64,000 nt of DNA from Geoglobus sp. UBA235. GTDB taxonomy: Archaea; Halobacteriota; Archaeoglobi; Archaeoglobales; Archaeoglobaceae. Shown here in pieces: positions 35,382 through 44,603 of the stretch. The notes under the pieces are model-generated. The model saw nothing but the letters and a program-made list of their open reading frames with translations. It made no database searches and was not told the DNA's origin. The number at the start of each line of letters is the position of its first letter. Positions within the stretch are counted from its first letter, which is position 1. The position numbers and the translations under genes are program-made. The stretch covers positions 62,001 to 126,000 of the forward strand of contig DACG01000032.1 of assembly GCA_002494725.1 (NCBI GenBank). The letters are read 5' to 3'.

Positions 35382-37466
35382 CTATCTGAGAATTCTCATG
35401 GCGTTGAAAACTGCAATGAGGGCAACGCCAACATCTGCAAAAACAGCCTCCCACATTGTTGCCTCCCCGAGAACTCCAAGAGATATGAAGGCGAATTTTA
35501 TGCCAAGAGCAAGAATTATGTTCTGCCATACGATGTTTCTTGTTTTTCTGGCAGTTCTTATTCCCTGAGGTACCTTTGAAGGTCTGTCATCCATTATCAC
35601 AACATCTGCAGTTTCAATGGCTGCATCACTTCCAAGAGCGCCCATCGCAACTCCAACATCTGCCTGAGCCAAGGCCGGAGCGTCATTGATACCATCTCCA
35701 ACAAAAACTATTTTCTCATTCTCTCTTTTTGATCTCTCAAGCTCCTCAACCACCCTGACCTTATCTTCAGGAAGCAGCTCAGCGTAAAATTCATCAATTC
35801 CTATCTGCCCTGCTATTTCCTCAGCAACCACCCTGCTATCTCCAGTCACCATAACAACCTTCCTGACTCCAAGCTCCTTCAGCTCCCTCACAGTCTGATG
35901 GGCATCCTCCTTGATCTCATCGGATATGATGATGTATCCTGCATAGACACCATTTACGACCACATGCGCAACAGTTCCGCTGACATCACAAGTGTCGTGC
36001 TCCACACGAAATCTGTGAAGAATTCTGTCATTTCCAACCACAATTTCAAGGCCATTAACCACCGTCCTCACACCGTGTCCTGATATTTCCTCAAAACTCT
36101 CAACATCAACCTTCAGTGAATCTTCATGCAATCCGAAGGCTTCCTTTATTGCCTTGGCTACCGGATGATCGGAATGAATCTCTGCCATCGCGGCAAATCT
36201 GAGAATATCATTCTCCCTGTATCCATTTCTTGTCTCTATCCTTGTCACCCGGAAAACACCTTTTGTAAGTGTTCCGGTTTTGTCAAAGGCAACGACAGAT
36301 GGGTTAGCAAGAGAATCAAGAAAGCCCGATCCTTTGACAAGTATTCCGTCTCTGGCAGCTCTTCCAATTCCTCCAAAATAGCCGAGAGGTATTGACAGAA
36401 CAAGAGCACAGGGACAGGATATGACAAGCAAGACAAGGGCTCTGTAAATCCATGGCGAAAATGGCTGGTTTAGAAGAACCGGAGGAACCACTGCTATAAT
36501 CATGGCCAGTGCAACAACAACTGGAGTGTATACCTTTGCAAACCTTGTTATGAATTTCTCAGTTTTTGCCTTTCTTGATGCTGCACTTTCAACAAGCTCA
36601 AGAATTCTTGAAACCGTCGATTCTTTCAGCTCTTTTTCAACTCTGACCTTTAGAAGTCCGCTCAGATTGACCATTCCTGAGAGTACAGTCTCTCCCTCTT
36701 TCACGCCTCTCGGTACGCTCTCCCCTGTGAGAGCTGAGGTATCGACTGTTGATGATCCCTCAACAACAGTACCATCAACCGGAATTTTCTCTCCCGGCCT
36801 GACTATCACCAGATCTCCCACTTTCAGATCTTCAGGTCTCACCTTCAGAACCTCATCCTCCTTGATGAGATTGGCATATTCTGCCTTGAGTGCAAGAAGT
36901 GATCTTATGGATCTTCTTGATCTGTTGACGGCAAGATCTTGGAAAAAGTCACCAACAACGTAAAAGAGCATGACTCCAACAGCCTCGGGATACTCTTTTA
37001 TTGCAAATGCACCCAGGGTAGCTACAGCTATCAGGAAATTCTCGTCAAAAACGCTTCCCCTGAGGGTGTTGGCAAGGGCGTTTTTCAAAACCCTCCATCC
37101 AACGATCACGTAGCTCAATGCAAAGATTGAGAAAACAAAGGTGTTATCGATACCATAATAGTATCTCAGGATGATTCCAGTGAAGAACAGGATGAGAGAA
37201 GGGATTATAAGGAGCAAATGCCTTCTTATTTCCTGTCTGTCTTCTGCAGACTCATAATCATCTTTTTCAATTATATCGGCTTTGGGCTCTATTTTTCTGA
37301 TTATTTCCTTAGCTTTTTCCACATCACCCTGTATCACTGCCTCCTTTGTTGCAAAACTGATAACTGAGCTTTCAAAACCCTGCTTTTTCAGCTCTTCCTC
37401 AATCTTAACAGCACAGCTTGCGCAGTCAACACCTTCAAGTCTGAACCTTTTTGGTTTTTCACCCAT
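35382..37466 (-). CDS. cadA: Zn/Cd/Pb-type P1B-ATPase (CadA/ZntA-like)
   Basis: About 694 residues from ATG 37466. One N-terminal metal-binding domain (GVDCASCAVKIEEEL), then six to eight membrane helices with SCPCALVLSIP, phosphorylation site DKTGTLTKG, and GDGINDAPALAQADVGVAMG. The GSDAAIETADVVIMDD ending is the form seen in Zn(II)/Cd(II)/Pb(II) exporters. It starts four bases after the arsR stop, so both are one operon. It shares a 78-base identical tract with the copB-like gene. Confidence 0.87.
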   Translation of the reverse strand: MGEKPKRFRLEGVDCASCAVKIEEELKKQGFESSVISFATKEAVIQGDVEKAKEIIRKIEPKADIIEKDDYESAEDRQEIRRHLLLIIPSLILFFTGIILRYYYGIDNTFVFSIFALSYVIVGWRVLKNALANTLRGSVFDENFLIAVATLGAFAIKEYPEAVGVMLFYVVGDFFQDLAVNRSRRSIRSLLALKAEYANLIKEDEVLKVRPEDLKVGDLVIVRPGEKIPVDGTVVEGSSTVDTSALTGESVPRGVKEGETVLSGMVNLSGLLKVRVEKELKESTVSRILELVESAASRKAKTEKFITRFAKVYTPVVVALAMIIAVVPPVLLNQPFSPWIYRALVLLVISCPCALVLSIPLGYFGGIGRAARDGILVKGSGFLDSLANPSVVAFDKTGTLTKGVFRVTRIETRNGYRENDILRFAAMAEIHSDHPVAKAIKEAFGLHEDSLKVDVESFEEISGHGVRTVVNGLEIVVGNDRILHRFRVEHDTCDVSGTVAHVVVNGVYAGYIIISDEIKEDAHQTVRELKELGVRKVVMVTGDSRVVAEEIAGQIGIDEFYAELLPEDKVRVVEELERSKRENEKIVFVGDGINDAPALAQADVGVAMGALGSDAAIETADVVIMDDRPSKVPQGIRTARKTRNIVWQNIILALGIKFAFISLGVLGEATMWEAVFADVGVALIAVFNAMRILR

Positions 37467-37470
37467 CTGC

Positions 37471-37842
37471 TCACATCCTGAGCCTTCTTCTCTCTCCAAC
37501 ATGCTCAAGGGCTATGCTGAGGATTGCTGCAACGTGCTCGTCATCAAGACTGTAGAACACGTTTCTTCCCTCCCTTCTGTACTTCACAAGCTTTTTGTCC
37601 CTCAGCACCCTCAGCTGATGGGAGACTGCAGAGGCTGACAGTCCTGTAATTTCCGAAAGATCACACGTGCACAGTTCACGATTAAGGAGAGAGAGAAGAA
37701 TTTTGAGCCTTGTAAAATCTGAAAATGCCTCAAGAAAGTCTGCAAGTTCAATTATGTGCTCATCCTGAGGCAGGTATGATCTGACGTCCTCTATGAACTC
37801 GCTCACCCTCTCTTCCCTGCACACCGGAGTTCTTTTTACCAT
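37471..37842 (-). CDS. ArsR/SmtB family metal-responsive repressor
   Basis: About 123 residues, winged helix-turn-helix. The CxC metal motif ELCTCDLSEI sits in the DNA-recognition region (alpha-3N site), as in ArsR and CadC, and SASAVSHQLRVLRDKKLV is the recognition helix. ATG 37842 is chosen because an earlier start would lie inside the operator. A TATA-like ttatttaaac about 25 bases upstream predicts a leaderless transcript with the operator between TATA box and start. It is expected to repress itself and the ATPase. Confidence 0.88.
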   Translation of the reverse strand: MVKRTPVCREERVSEFIEDVRSYLPQDEHIIELADFLEAFSDFTRLKILLSLLNRELCTCDLSEITGLSASAVSHQLRVLRDKKLVKYRREGRNVFYSLDDEHVAAILSIALEHVGERRRLRM

Positions 37843-37844
37843 AA

Positions 37845-37860
37845 TTGAACAATTGTTCAA
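37845..37860. promoter_or_regulatory. Perfect 16-base ArsR/SmtB-type operator
   Basis: TTGAACAATTGTTCAA is fully palindromic and resembles SmtB/CadC-type TGAACA...TGTTCA operators. It sits between the arsR TATA box and ATG, where binding would block transcription. Confidence 0.75.
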
Positions 37861-37929
37861 ATGTTTAAATAACTTTCCACAGACATTCTGGGGGAAAGAA
37901 ATTTATACGTTTAATATAAAATAAACAGT

Positions 37930-38265
37930 ATGAATGGATTTCACATGTTCCCGTTTGGGTATGGGTTTGGTTTCTTTGGCTTCTGGACGATTTTCTGGCT
38001 GATTGTATGGGTTCTGATAGCATATCTTGTTTATCAGGATGCTGAAAAGAGAGGGATGAATGGTCTGCTCTGGCTGATCCTCATTCTGATTCCGATGGTT
38101 AACATAGTTGCCCTGATAATATACATAGTGGTAAGGGAGTCACAGCCTCAGACTCAGAAAAGAGAGGCAGAGAAGACACCACTTGAGATTCTGAAAGAGA
38201 GGTATGCAAGGGGAGAGATCACTCACGAAGAGTTTGAAAAAATGAAGAGAGAGCTTGAAAAATAG
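37930..38265 (+). CDS. Membrane protein with SHOCT domain, upstream of copB
   Basis: 111 residues: Phe/Gly-rich N terminus, two membrane helices (about 15-35 and 43-65) and a C-terminal SHOCT motif (LEILKERYARGEITHEEFEKM). It starts the plus-strand transcript that includes the CopB-like ATPase, 11 bases downstream. It shares the intergenic region with arsR and could share its control. It ends with TAG. Confidence 0.75.
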   Translation: MNGFHMFPFGYGFGFFGFWTIFWLIVWVLIAYLVYQDAEKRGMNGLLWLILILIPMVNIVALIIYIVVRESQPQTQKREAEKTPLEILKERYARGEITHEEFEKMKRELEK

Positions 38266-38276
38266 GTGGAGTGAAA

Positions 38277-40322
38277 ATGGAAAAGCACAGCCATGAGAAT
38301 CATGGAGAGAAAACAGAAATGCATGACAGCCATGAAATGAAGCATGGAGGAGCAGAGACAGGGCATGAAATGCATGAAAGATCTCACACCCATGACCATC
38401 ACAGGCACATGATGGAGGATTTCAAAAGAAGGTTCTATGTTTCGACAGTCTTCACAGTCCCAGTACTCCTTCTCTCGCCCCTAATCCAGTCTATTCTTGG
38501 CATATCGGTGGTGTTTCCGGGAGACAGATTTGTGCTGTTTGTGCTATCCTCATTTGTTTACTTTTACGGTGGATATCCATTTTTCAGGGGTTTTTTTGAC
38601 GAAATCAAAAAGAAAATGCCAGGAATGATGACACTGATAGCTGTCGCAATTTCAGCAGCCTACATTTACAGCTCAGCAGTTGTTTTCGGGCTTGAAGGGA
38701 AGTTCTTCTTCTGGGAGCTCGCCACCCTTATAGACATCATGCTTCTTGGTCATTACATTGAGATGAAGTCTGTTCTCGGTGCATCAAGGGCGTTAGAGGA
38801 ACTTGTCAAGATAATGCCATCTACTGCCCACCTTGTTGAGGGTAATGAGGTTAGAGAGGTTCCTGTTGAAGATCTGAAAGTGGGAGATCTGGTGATAGTC
38901 AGGCCGGGAGAGAAAATTCCGGTTGATGGTACTGTTGTTGAGGGTCAGAGCTATGTTGATGAGTCCATGCTTACGGGAGAGAGCAAGCCAGTGCTGAAAA
39001 AGGAGGGCGATGAGGTAATCGGAGGATCAATAAACATGGAGGGGTCAATGACCGTTGAGGTGAAAAAGACAGGAAAGGAAACGTATTTGAGTAAGATCAT
39101 AGAGCTTGTCAGACAGGCACAGGAAACAAAGTCCAGAACCCAGGATCTCGCCAACAGAGCTGCCTTCTACCTGACCATCATCGCCCTAAGCGTTGGAGCG
39201 GTAACATTTGTGGCATGGATACTGTTCGGAGAGGAGCTTGCATTTGGAGTTGAGAGAGCTGTTACGGTCATGGTCATCTCATGCCCCCATGCCTTGGGAC
39301 TTGCGGTGCCGCTTGTTGTGGCAGTTTCAACATCCCTTGCTGCAAAGAACGGGCTGCTCATAAGAGACAGACAGGCTTTTGAGAGAACAAAGGATGTTGA
39401 GGCAGTTGTGTTTGACAAAACCGGAACTCTGACCGAAGGAAGGTTCGGAGTTACCGATGTCGTGATTTCTGGAGAAAAAGAGGATGAGGTTCTGAGAATA
39501 GCAGCGAGCATTGAAATGCACTCCGAACATCCAATTGCAAGGAGTATTGTTGAAGAGGCCGAAAAAAGAGGTCTGAAGATGGAGAGGGTTGATGAGTTCA
39601 GAGCCGTTCCGGGAAAGGGTGTTGAGGCAACCATTAACGGAGAAACCTACCGAATCGTCAGTCCTGGGTATCTGAAGGAGATGGGACTTGATCTTGATGA
39701 AAAAGCGAGAGAGCTAACAAAACAGGGAAAAACAGTAGTTTTCCTGCTGAAAGACTCTGAAATCATTGGGGCTATTGCCTTGGCGGATAAGATCAAGCCA
39801 GAGTCAAGAGAAGCGATAGCGAGCCTGAAGATGATGGGTGTGAAGTGCATGATGCTGACTGGCGACAACAGAGCAGTTGCAGCTTGGGTCGCTCAGGAGC
39901 TTGAACTTGATGAGGTTTTTGCTGAAGTCCTTCCACATGAAAAGGCGGAGATAATCAGAAAGGTTCAGGAAAAGTACGTCACTGCTATGGTGGGTGATGG
40001 TATCAATGACGCTCCGGCCTTGGCTCAGGCAGATGTGGGAATTGCCATAGGAGCGGGAACCGATGTGGCAATTGAGACGGCAGACATAATACTTGTAAGA
40101 AGTGACCCGAGAGATGTTGTAAATATAATTGAACTCTCCAGAAAGACCTACAGGAAGATGATACAGAATCTGATCTGGGCCACAGGCTACAACAGCGTTG
40201 CAATACCTCTTGCAGCTGGAGTGGCTTACGGCCTTGGCATTCTGCTCACCCCAGCCATTGGTGCTGCCCTCATGTCCCTCAGCACGATCATAGTTGCAAT
40301 AAATGCAAGGCTGCTGAAGTGA
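38277..40322 (+). CDS. copB: CopB-type copper P1B-ATPase
   Basis: About 681 residues. The N terminus (about residues 1-45) is rich in His and Met instead of CxxC domains. The membrane metal motif is CPH (VISCPHALGLAVPL), the mark of CopB (P1B-3) pumps, which in Archaeoglobus fulgidus prefer Cu(II). Also seen: DKTGTLTEG, SEHPIA, GDGINDAPALAQADVGIAIG. ATG 38277 follows GGTGGAG. The 87 bases at 38883-38969 differ from copA by a single base. Confidence 0.9.
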   Translation: MEKHSHENHGEKTEMHDSHEMKHGGAETGHEMHERSHTHDHHRHMMEDFKRRFYVSTVFTVPVLLLSPLIQSILGISVVFPGDRFVLFVLSSFVYFYGGYPFFRGFFDEIKKKMPGMMTLIAVAISAAYIYSSAVVFGLEGKFFFWELATLIDIMLLGHYIEMKSVLGASRALEELVKIMPSTAHLVEGNEVREVPVEDLKVGDLVIVRPGEKIPVDGTVVEGQSYVDESMLTGESKPVLKKEGDEVIGGSINMEGSMTVEVKKTGKETYLSKIIELVRQAQETKSRTQDLANRAAFYLTIIALSVGAVTFVAWILFGEELAFGVERAVTVMVISCPHALGLAVPLVVAVSTSLAAKNGLLIRDRQAFERTKDVEAVVFDKTGTLTEGRFGVTDVVISGEKEDEVLRIAASIEMHSEHPIARSIVEEAEKRGLKMERVDEFRAVPGKGVEATINGETYRIVSPGYLKEMGLDLDEKARELTKQGKTVVFLLKDSEIIGAIALADKIKPESREAIASLKMMGVKCMMLTGDNRAVAAWVAQELELDEVFAEVLPHEKAEIIRKVQEKYVTAMVGDGINDAPALAQADVGIAIGAGTDVAIETADIILVRSDPRDVVNIIELSRKTYRKMIQNLIWATGYNSVAIPLAAGVAYGLGILLTPAIGAALMSLSTIIVAINARLLK

Positions 40323-40422
40323 CTTCAGGTAAATTTAACTCTGTTTATTCTTTACATTTTGTTAGGAGTTAGGTATATACGTGCTGACATTGTTAGTTTA
40401 TTTTGTGAAAGAGGAAGGTAAG

Positions 40423-42834
40423 TTGAAGCTGAAGGTTGAGGGAATGACATGCTCATCCTGTGCAAGGAACATAGAGACTGCCGTGTCTCAGCTTGAGGGA
40501 GTGAAAAAAGCCAGTGTCAACTTCTCAACAGAGACACTCTTGCTGGAGATAGACCCTGAAAGTGTGACCATGAATGAGATCAGGGAGGCTGTGGAAAGCA
40601 TAGGATACAAAATTGCTGACGAAAGCAAAAGTGTGACTGTGAGGATAGGAGGAATGACATGTGCTTCATGTGTCAGAACTATTGAAACGGTACTCAGTGA
40701 GCTTTCCGGAGTGGAAGATGTTAGTGTCAATCTTGCCACAGAATCCGCGATCGTTGTTTACAATCCAAGGTTTGTAACTCTTGAGGACATTAAGGAGGCT
40801 GTTGAAAGCGTAGGCTACAGGTTCATTGGTGTTGCAGGTGATAAAGTAAAAGAGGAACCCAGAGAATCTCACATAGCAGAAATGAAGAAGAAACTTGCCT
40901 TTGCAGCATTCTTTGGTACCATCTTGCTTGTTATGCAGTACGGAAAATACATCGGAGTCCCCGAGGTACCCTACAGCAGCCTGATCCAGTTTGCACTCAC
41001 AACCCCGGTCATGGTTTACTCCGGAAAAAGCATGTTTGCAGCTGCATTGAGAGCGGTGAGTCATAGGACTCTGAACATGGATGTTATGTATTCAATGGGT
41101 GTAGGCTCAGCATACGTTGCCAGCGTTCTTTCAACCATAGGCCTTTTACCTGAAGATTATCTTTTTTACGAGACTGCAGTTCTCCTTCTCGCATTTCTGC
41201 TACTGGGAAGAACCCTCGAGGCGATAGCAAAAGGAAGGACAAGTGAGGCAATAAAGAAGCTTGTGGGTCTTCAAGCAAAAACTGCCACTGTTGTCAGAGA
41301 TGGGAAGGAGATTGAGGTGCCGGTGGAGGATGTGAGGGTTGGAGATCTGGTGATAGTCAGACCGGGAGAGAAAATTCCGGTTGATGGTACTGTTGTTGAG
41401 GGTCAGAGCTATGTTGATGAGTCCATGATTACGGGGGAGCCGGTGCCAAATCTCAAAAAGCCAGGAGATGAGGTTGTTGGAGCAACAATAAACAAGAACA
41501 GCGTTCTCAAAATTGAGGCAACAAGAGTTGGGAGTGATACTGTTCTTGCTCAGATAATAAGGCTTGTTGAGGAAGCAATGGGCAGCAAACCTCCAATTCA
41601 GAGGCTTGCTGATCGCATAGTCACTTACTTTATTCCTGCTGTGCTGACGGTAGCCATAACCTCGTTCATATACTGGTACTTCATTGCTGAGGTTCCATCG
41701 TTGTTTGCCTTCACAACCCTTGTTGCCGTTCTTGTCATAGCATGCCCCTGTGCGTTTGGACTTGCAACACCCACCGCTTTGACTGTTGGGATGGGAAAAG
41801 GTGCCGAGCTTGGAATACTGATCAAGAGTGGAGATGCCCTTGAGATTGCAAGAAAGGTAACAACGGTTGTGTTTGATAAAACCGGCACTCTGACGAAAGG
41901 TAAACCGGAGGTGACGGATATAATCACCTTCAGCGGCACTCAGGATGAGGTTCTGAGGATGACAGCAATTGCAGAAAAAAGAAGCGAGCATCCACTGGCA
42001 GAGGCAGTTGTCAGGAAAGCTGAGGAAAGAGGAATTGAGATTGATGAGCCCGAGAAGTTTGAGGTTATCGCTGGCAAGGGTGTTATGGCCTCACTGAATG
42101 GAAACAGAATTCTCGTTGGAAGCAGAAAGCTCATGGTTGAGAATGGAGTGGAAGTTGATGACAGGGCTGAAAAGGATCTTCAGAGCCTTGAGGAAGAGGC
42201 AAAAACTGCAGTACTTGTTGCCACCAATGGGAGAGTAGTGGGTGTTATTGGGATAGCAGACACGATAAAGGAGTCCGCAGCTGAGGCCATTCAGGAGCTT
42301 CACAGAATGGGAAAGAAGGTTGCAATGATAACCGGTGATAACAGCAGAACTGCAAAAGCAATTGCGAGAAAGCTTGGCATTGATACTGTTATGGCTGAGG
42401 TCCTGCCCCACCAGAAAGCGGAGAAGGTAAAGAGGCTCCAGGAAAATGGAGAGGTTGTTGCTTTTGTTGGGGATGGTATTAATGACGCTCCGGCATTGGC
42501 TCAGGCCAATCTTGGAATAGCCATAGGCAGCGGTACTGATGTTGCAATTGAGAGTGGTGAGATCGTGCTTATGAGAGATGATATAAAGGACGTTGTTGCT
42601 GCAATACAGCTCAGCGAGAAAACTCTGGGGAAGATAAAGCAGAACCTTTTCTGGGCAATGATCTACAACACCATACTGATTCCTGTTGCGGCTGGCTTGC
42701 TTTACATCCCATTAGGACTGACTTTCAGACCTGAGTGGGCTGGCTTGGCAATGGCAATGAGCAGCGTAAGTGTTGTTACAAATTCCCTGCTGATGAAGAA
42801 CTATGTACCGCCGGTTAAGCGTAAAAAGGGATGA
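40423..42834 (+). CDS. copA: CopA-type Cu(I) P1B-ATPase
   Basis: About 803 residues. Two N-terminal metal-binding domains (GMTCSSCARNI and GMTCASCVRTI), eight membrane helices, CPC motif (IACPCAFGLATPTALTVG), DKTGTLTKGKPEVTD, SEHPLAEA and GDGINDAPALAQANLGIAIG. It exports Cu(I). The start is uncertain: TTG 40423 stands three bases after GAGGAAGGT, while GTG 40381 would add 14 residues without homology. No CopZ chaperone gene is adjacent. Confidence 0.9.
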   Translation: MKLKVEGMTCSSCARNIETAVSQLEGVKKASVNFSTETLLLEIDPESVTMNEIREAVESIGYKIADESKSVTVRIGGMTCASCVRTIETVLSELSGVEDVSVNLATESAIVVYNPRFVTLEDIKEAVESVGYRFIGVAGDKVKEEPRESHIAEMKKKLAFAAFFGTILLVMQYGKYIGVPEVPYSSLIQFALTTPVMVYSGKSMFAAALRAVSHRTLNMDVMYSMGVGSAYVASVLSTIGLLPEDYLFYETAVLLLAFLLLGRTLEAIAKGRTSEAIKKLVGLQAKTATVVRDGKEIEVPVEDVRVGDLVIVRPGEKIPVDGTVVEGQSYVDESMITGEPVPNLKKPGDEVVGATINKNSVLKIEATRVGSDTVLAQIIRLVEEAMGSKPPIQRLADRIVTYFIPAVLTVAITSFIYWYFIAEVPSLFAFTTLVAVLVIACPCAFGLATPTALTVGMGKGAELGILIKSGDALEIARKVTTVVFDKTGTLTKGKPEVTDIITFSGTQDEVLRMTAIAEKRSEHPLAEAVVRKAEERGIEIDEPEKFEVIAGKGVMASLNGNRILVGSRKLMVENGVEVDDRAEKDLQSLEEEAKTAVLVATNGRVVGVIGIADTIKESAAEAIQELHRMGKKVAMITGDNSRTAKAIARKLGIDTVMAEVLPHQKAEKVKRLQENGEVVAFVGDGINDAPALAQANLGIAIGSGTDVAIESGEIVLMRDDIKDVVAAIQLSEKTLGKIKQNLFWAMIYNTILIPVAAGLLYIPLGLTFRPEWAGLAMAMSSVSVVTNSLLMKNYVPPVKRKKG

Positions 42835-43386
42835 CAAACGATAAATGCAAGATTATCGGAAGAAAACGAGTGAAATCATGGCAGGGACCTGAGTTTGAAA
42901 CAGTTATATGGAGTAACCGAAGGACCAGAATTGGGTTTCTGAGACATTTTCAGCTTGCAAACTTTTCTTTTGAGATGAGATCTAATCAGAAAATCAGAGG
43001 GGAGATGGAGCCTCTTCACGAGTTTGACTATGTTCAGATGTTTCCATTTGTTCTTGCATACCATCTTCCTTTTATTTTTCAGAGAATCGCAGACTGACAT
43101 GAATTTGCTGTTGCCACTCTTGGAATGCTTCTTTTCTGGGAAATTCTTTCAGAAGTTTTATATAATAATAAAATTCGGTGACTATCTGAGAATTTACCGG
43201 CAGTACATTCATCCGCTTACTATGCTGTACTGGATTTTATCGCCAACACTTGTTCTACTTCCGTTTATTTTAATCTAATTGAGATGGGGTTTGATGCTAT
43301 TTTGGAGGAATTTAAATCCCTTAAATCCGCTATCAAGGACATCTTCCAAAATTCTTATAAACAAATCATAGAGATGGGTAAAAGTA
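42835..43386. other. Intergenic region between copA and tRNA
   Basis: 552 bases. Open frames of 88 and 84 codons exist, but they have no recognisable domain or convincing start and are probably chance. Near the tRNA the DNA is AT-rich (ttatataataataaaa at 43155-43175; ttataaa at 43357-43363), the latter well placed as tRNA promoter. Confidence 0.4.
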
Positions 43387-43461
43387 GGGCCCGTAGCTTA
43401 GCCAGGTCAGAGCGCCCGGCTCATAACCGGGCGGTCGAGGGTTCAAATCCCTCCGGGCCCA
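43387..43461 (+). tRNA. tRNA with CAU anticodon (elongator Met or Ile2)
   Basis: 75-base cloverleaf: acceptor GGGCCCG/CGGGCCC with discriminator A, D arm with AGCTTAGCCAGG, anticodon stem CCCGG/CCGGG around loop CTCATAA (anticodon CAU), variable loop and T arm GTTCAAATC. CCA is not encoded and there is no intron. The stem lacks the GGG/CCC of archaeal initiator tRNA. It may be elongator Met, or Ile2 whose C34 is changed to agmatidine. Confidence 0.92.
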
Positions 43462-43732
43462 TTCCTATATGGGCTAATCAGCACCGCCAAACCGTTAACC
43501 GTTTATTTTTCGATCATAACCACCATTCTTGAGGGATTGATGAGGGGCTATTTGATTATATTCAAATTAGCAACAATAGGGGAGGTCTTATTGACTGCAA
43601 GGGTGCTAAGAGGGCTTATCCCAGAAGAGGAGGAGATTGCATATATAAAAGGATTGAGGCGAATCGAATTGTTTTTACTGGACTCCGAACATTCTAAGTA
43701 GTTTTATCAACTTCTTCCAACAATTTTCTGTC
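43462..43732. other. Intergenic stretch with a short open frame
   Basis: Between tRNA and the HicB relic. A 53-codon open frame at 43540-43701 (MRGYLIIFK...LRGLIPEEEEIAYIKGL, TAG stop) looks protein-like but is unrecognised; it may be a remnant of a larger gene. Confidence 0.3.
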
Positions 43733-43872
43733 ATGAAATATTGAGGTCATCATACAAGTGGCTGAAGAGGGAGGATATACTGTCAGCTGTCCAGCACTGC
43801 CCGGCTGCCATTCTAAGGGATAAACAATCGAAGACGATCTGCAATTCATTGAAGATCAGATAATGCTGCTGC
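43733..43872 (+). pseudogene. HicB antitoxin relic
   Basis: ATG AAA TAT, then one extra T; in the shifted frame comes EVIIQVAEEGGYTVSCPALPG and CHSKG, the signature of HicB antitoxin N-terminal domains, an in-frame TAA, then TIEDDLQFIEDQ. No HicA gene is next to it. One frameshift and one stop in a domain of about 45 residues mark it as decayed. Confidence 0.65.
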
Positions 43873-43911
43873 TTGGATCTGATATTTTGTTTTCCTGATT
43901 TCGATATCTAT

Positions 43912-43930
43912 TTATACATCAGGTGTATAA
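43912..43930. promoter_or_regulatory. Inverted repeat upstream of the CPLC membrane protein gene
   Basis: TTATACA-TCAGG-TGTATAA, about 80 bases before ATG 44013. It overlaps TATA-like sequence, so it may be an operator covering the promoter. Regulator unknown. Confidence 0.4.
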
Positions 43931-44012
43931 TAGGTTTTGGTAGTAAAATGCTGGGAAATGGAGCAGAACATAAGTCCACCACAGAAAGATTGCCAAATCG
44001 AGGTGAATGGTG

Positions 44013-44591
44013 ATGGAACATACATTGTCTCCCATACTATTGCGACTGAAAAGAGGAGCTTCCCTTCTGACTCTCACATTCTTGGTCACAGTTTCTTTTA
44101 CTTCCAAAGTTAGTGCTCACTGCCCATTATGCACGATAGGTATTGCCGCTGCAGCTGGCAGTGCAGCATTTCTTGGGGTAAAAACAACTGTCATCGGGCT
44201 TTTTGTTGGAGCCTTTGCATTCTCAATGGGATCTTGGATTGGAAACATAAAGGGGTACGTCAAATACCAGAAACTGTTTCTCGGATGGATTTCATATATA
44301 ATTACAATTCTGCCACTGGCGCCATTAACAGGAGGGGTTTTGCCTGTTTATATCTCAATAGCAGGAGATTACGGCTCAGTGCTAAACCGTACATACCTCC
44401 TCAATGGATTCGTTGTGGGTAGTTTGATTGGTGTGGTCGCTGCAATGACCACTCCATGGATAAGTGAGGAGATTACTAAGATTAGGGATGGGAAAAGGAT
44501 TGCATTTCAGGGAGTCATCCTCACATTACTGATTCTGGTAGCACTTGGAATTGCTATTCAGGGAATTGCATGGGAGGTTAGGATACGATGA
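44013..44591 (+). CDS. Membrane protein with CPLC motif
   Basis: About 192 residues: N-terminal signal/anchor, then HCPLCTIGIAAAAGSAAFLG and four further hydrophobic helices. A CPLC pair just outside or at the start of a helix suggests thiol-disulfide or metal chemistry at the membrane. ATG 44013 lies six bases behind AGGTGA; ATG 44007 is too close. It pairs with the next gene, which has CPIC. Confidence 0.65.
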   Translation: MEHTLSPILLRLKRGASLLTLTFLVTVSFTSKVSAHCPLCTIGIAAAAGSAAFLGVKTTVIGLFVGAFAFSMGSWIGNIKGYVKYQKLFLGWISYIITILPLAPLTGGVLPVYISIAGDYGSVLNRTYLLNGFVVGSLIGVVAAMTTPWISEEITKIRDGKRIAFQGVILTLLILVALGIAIQGIAWEVRIR

Positions 44592-44603
44592 TGTTTGGAG
44601 GTG

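Noticed and set aside
40003..42411. Long minus-strand frames inside copB and copA
   Set aside because: Antisense shadows of conserved ATPase genes.
42831..43278. Two overlapping open frames of 88 and 84 codons after copA
   Set aside because: No recognisable domain, no good ribosome-binding site, composition like intergenic DNA.
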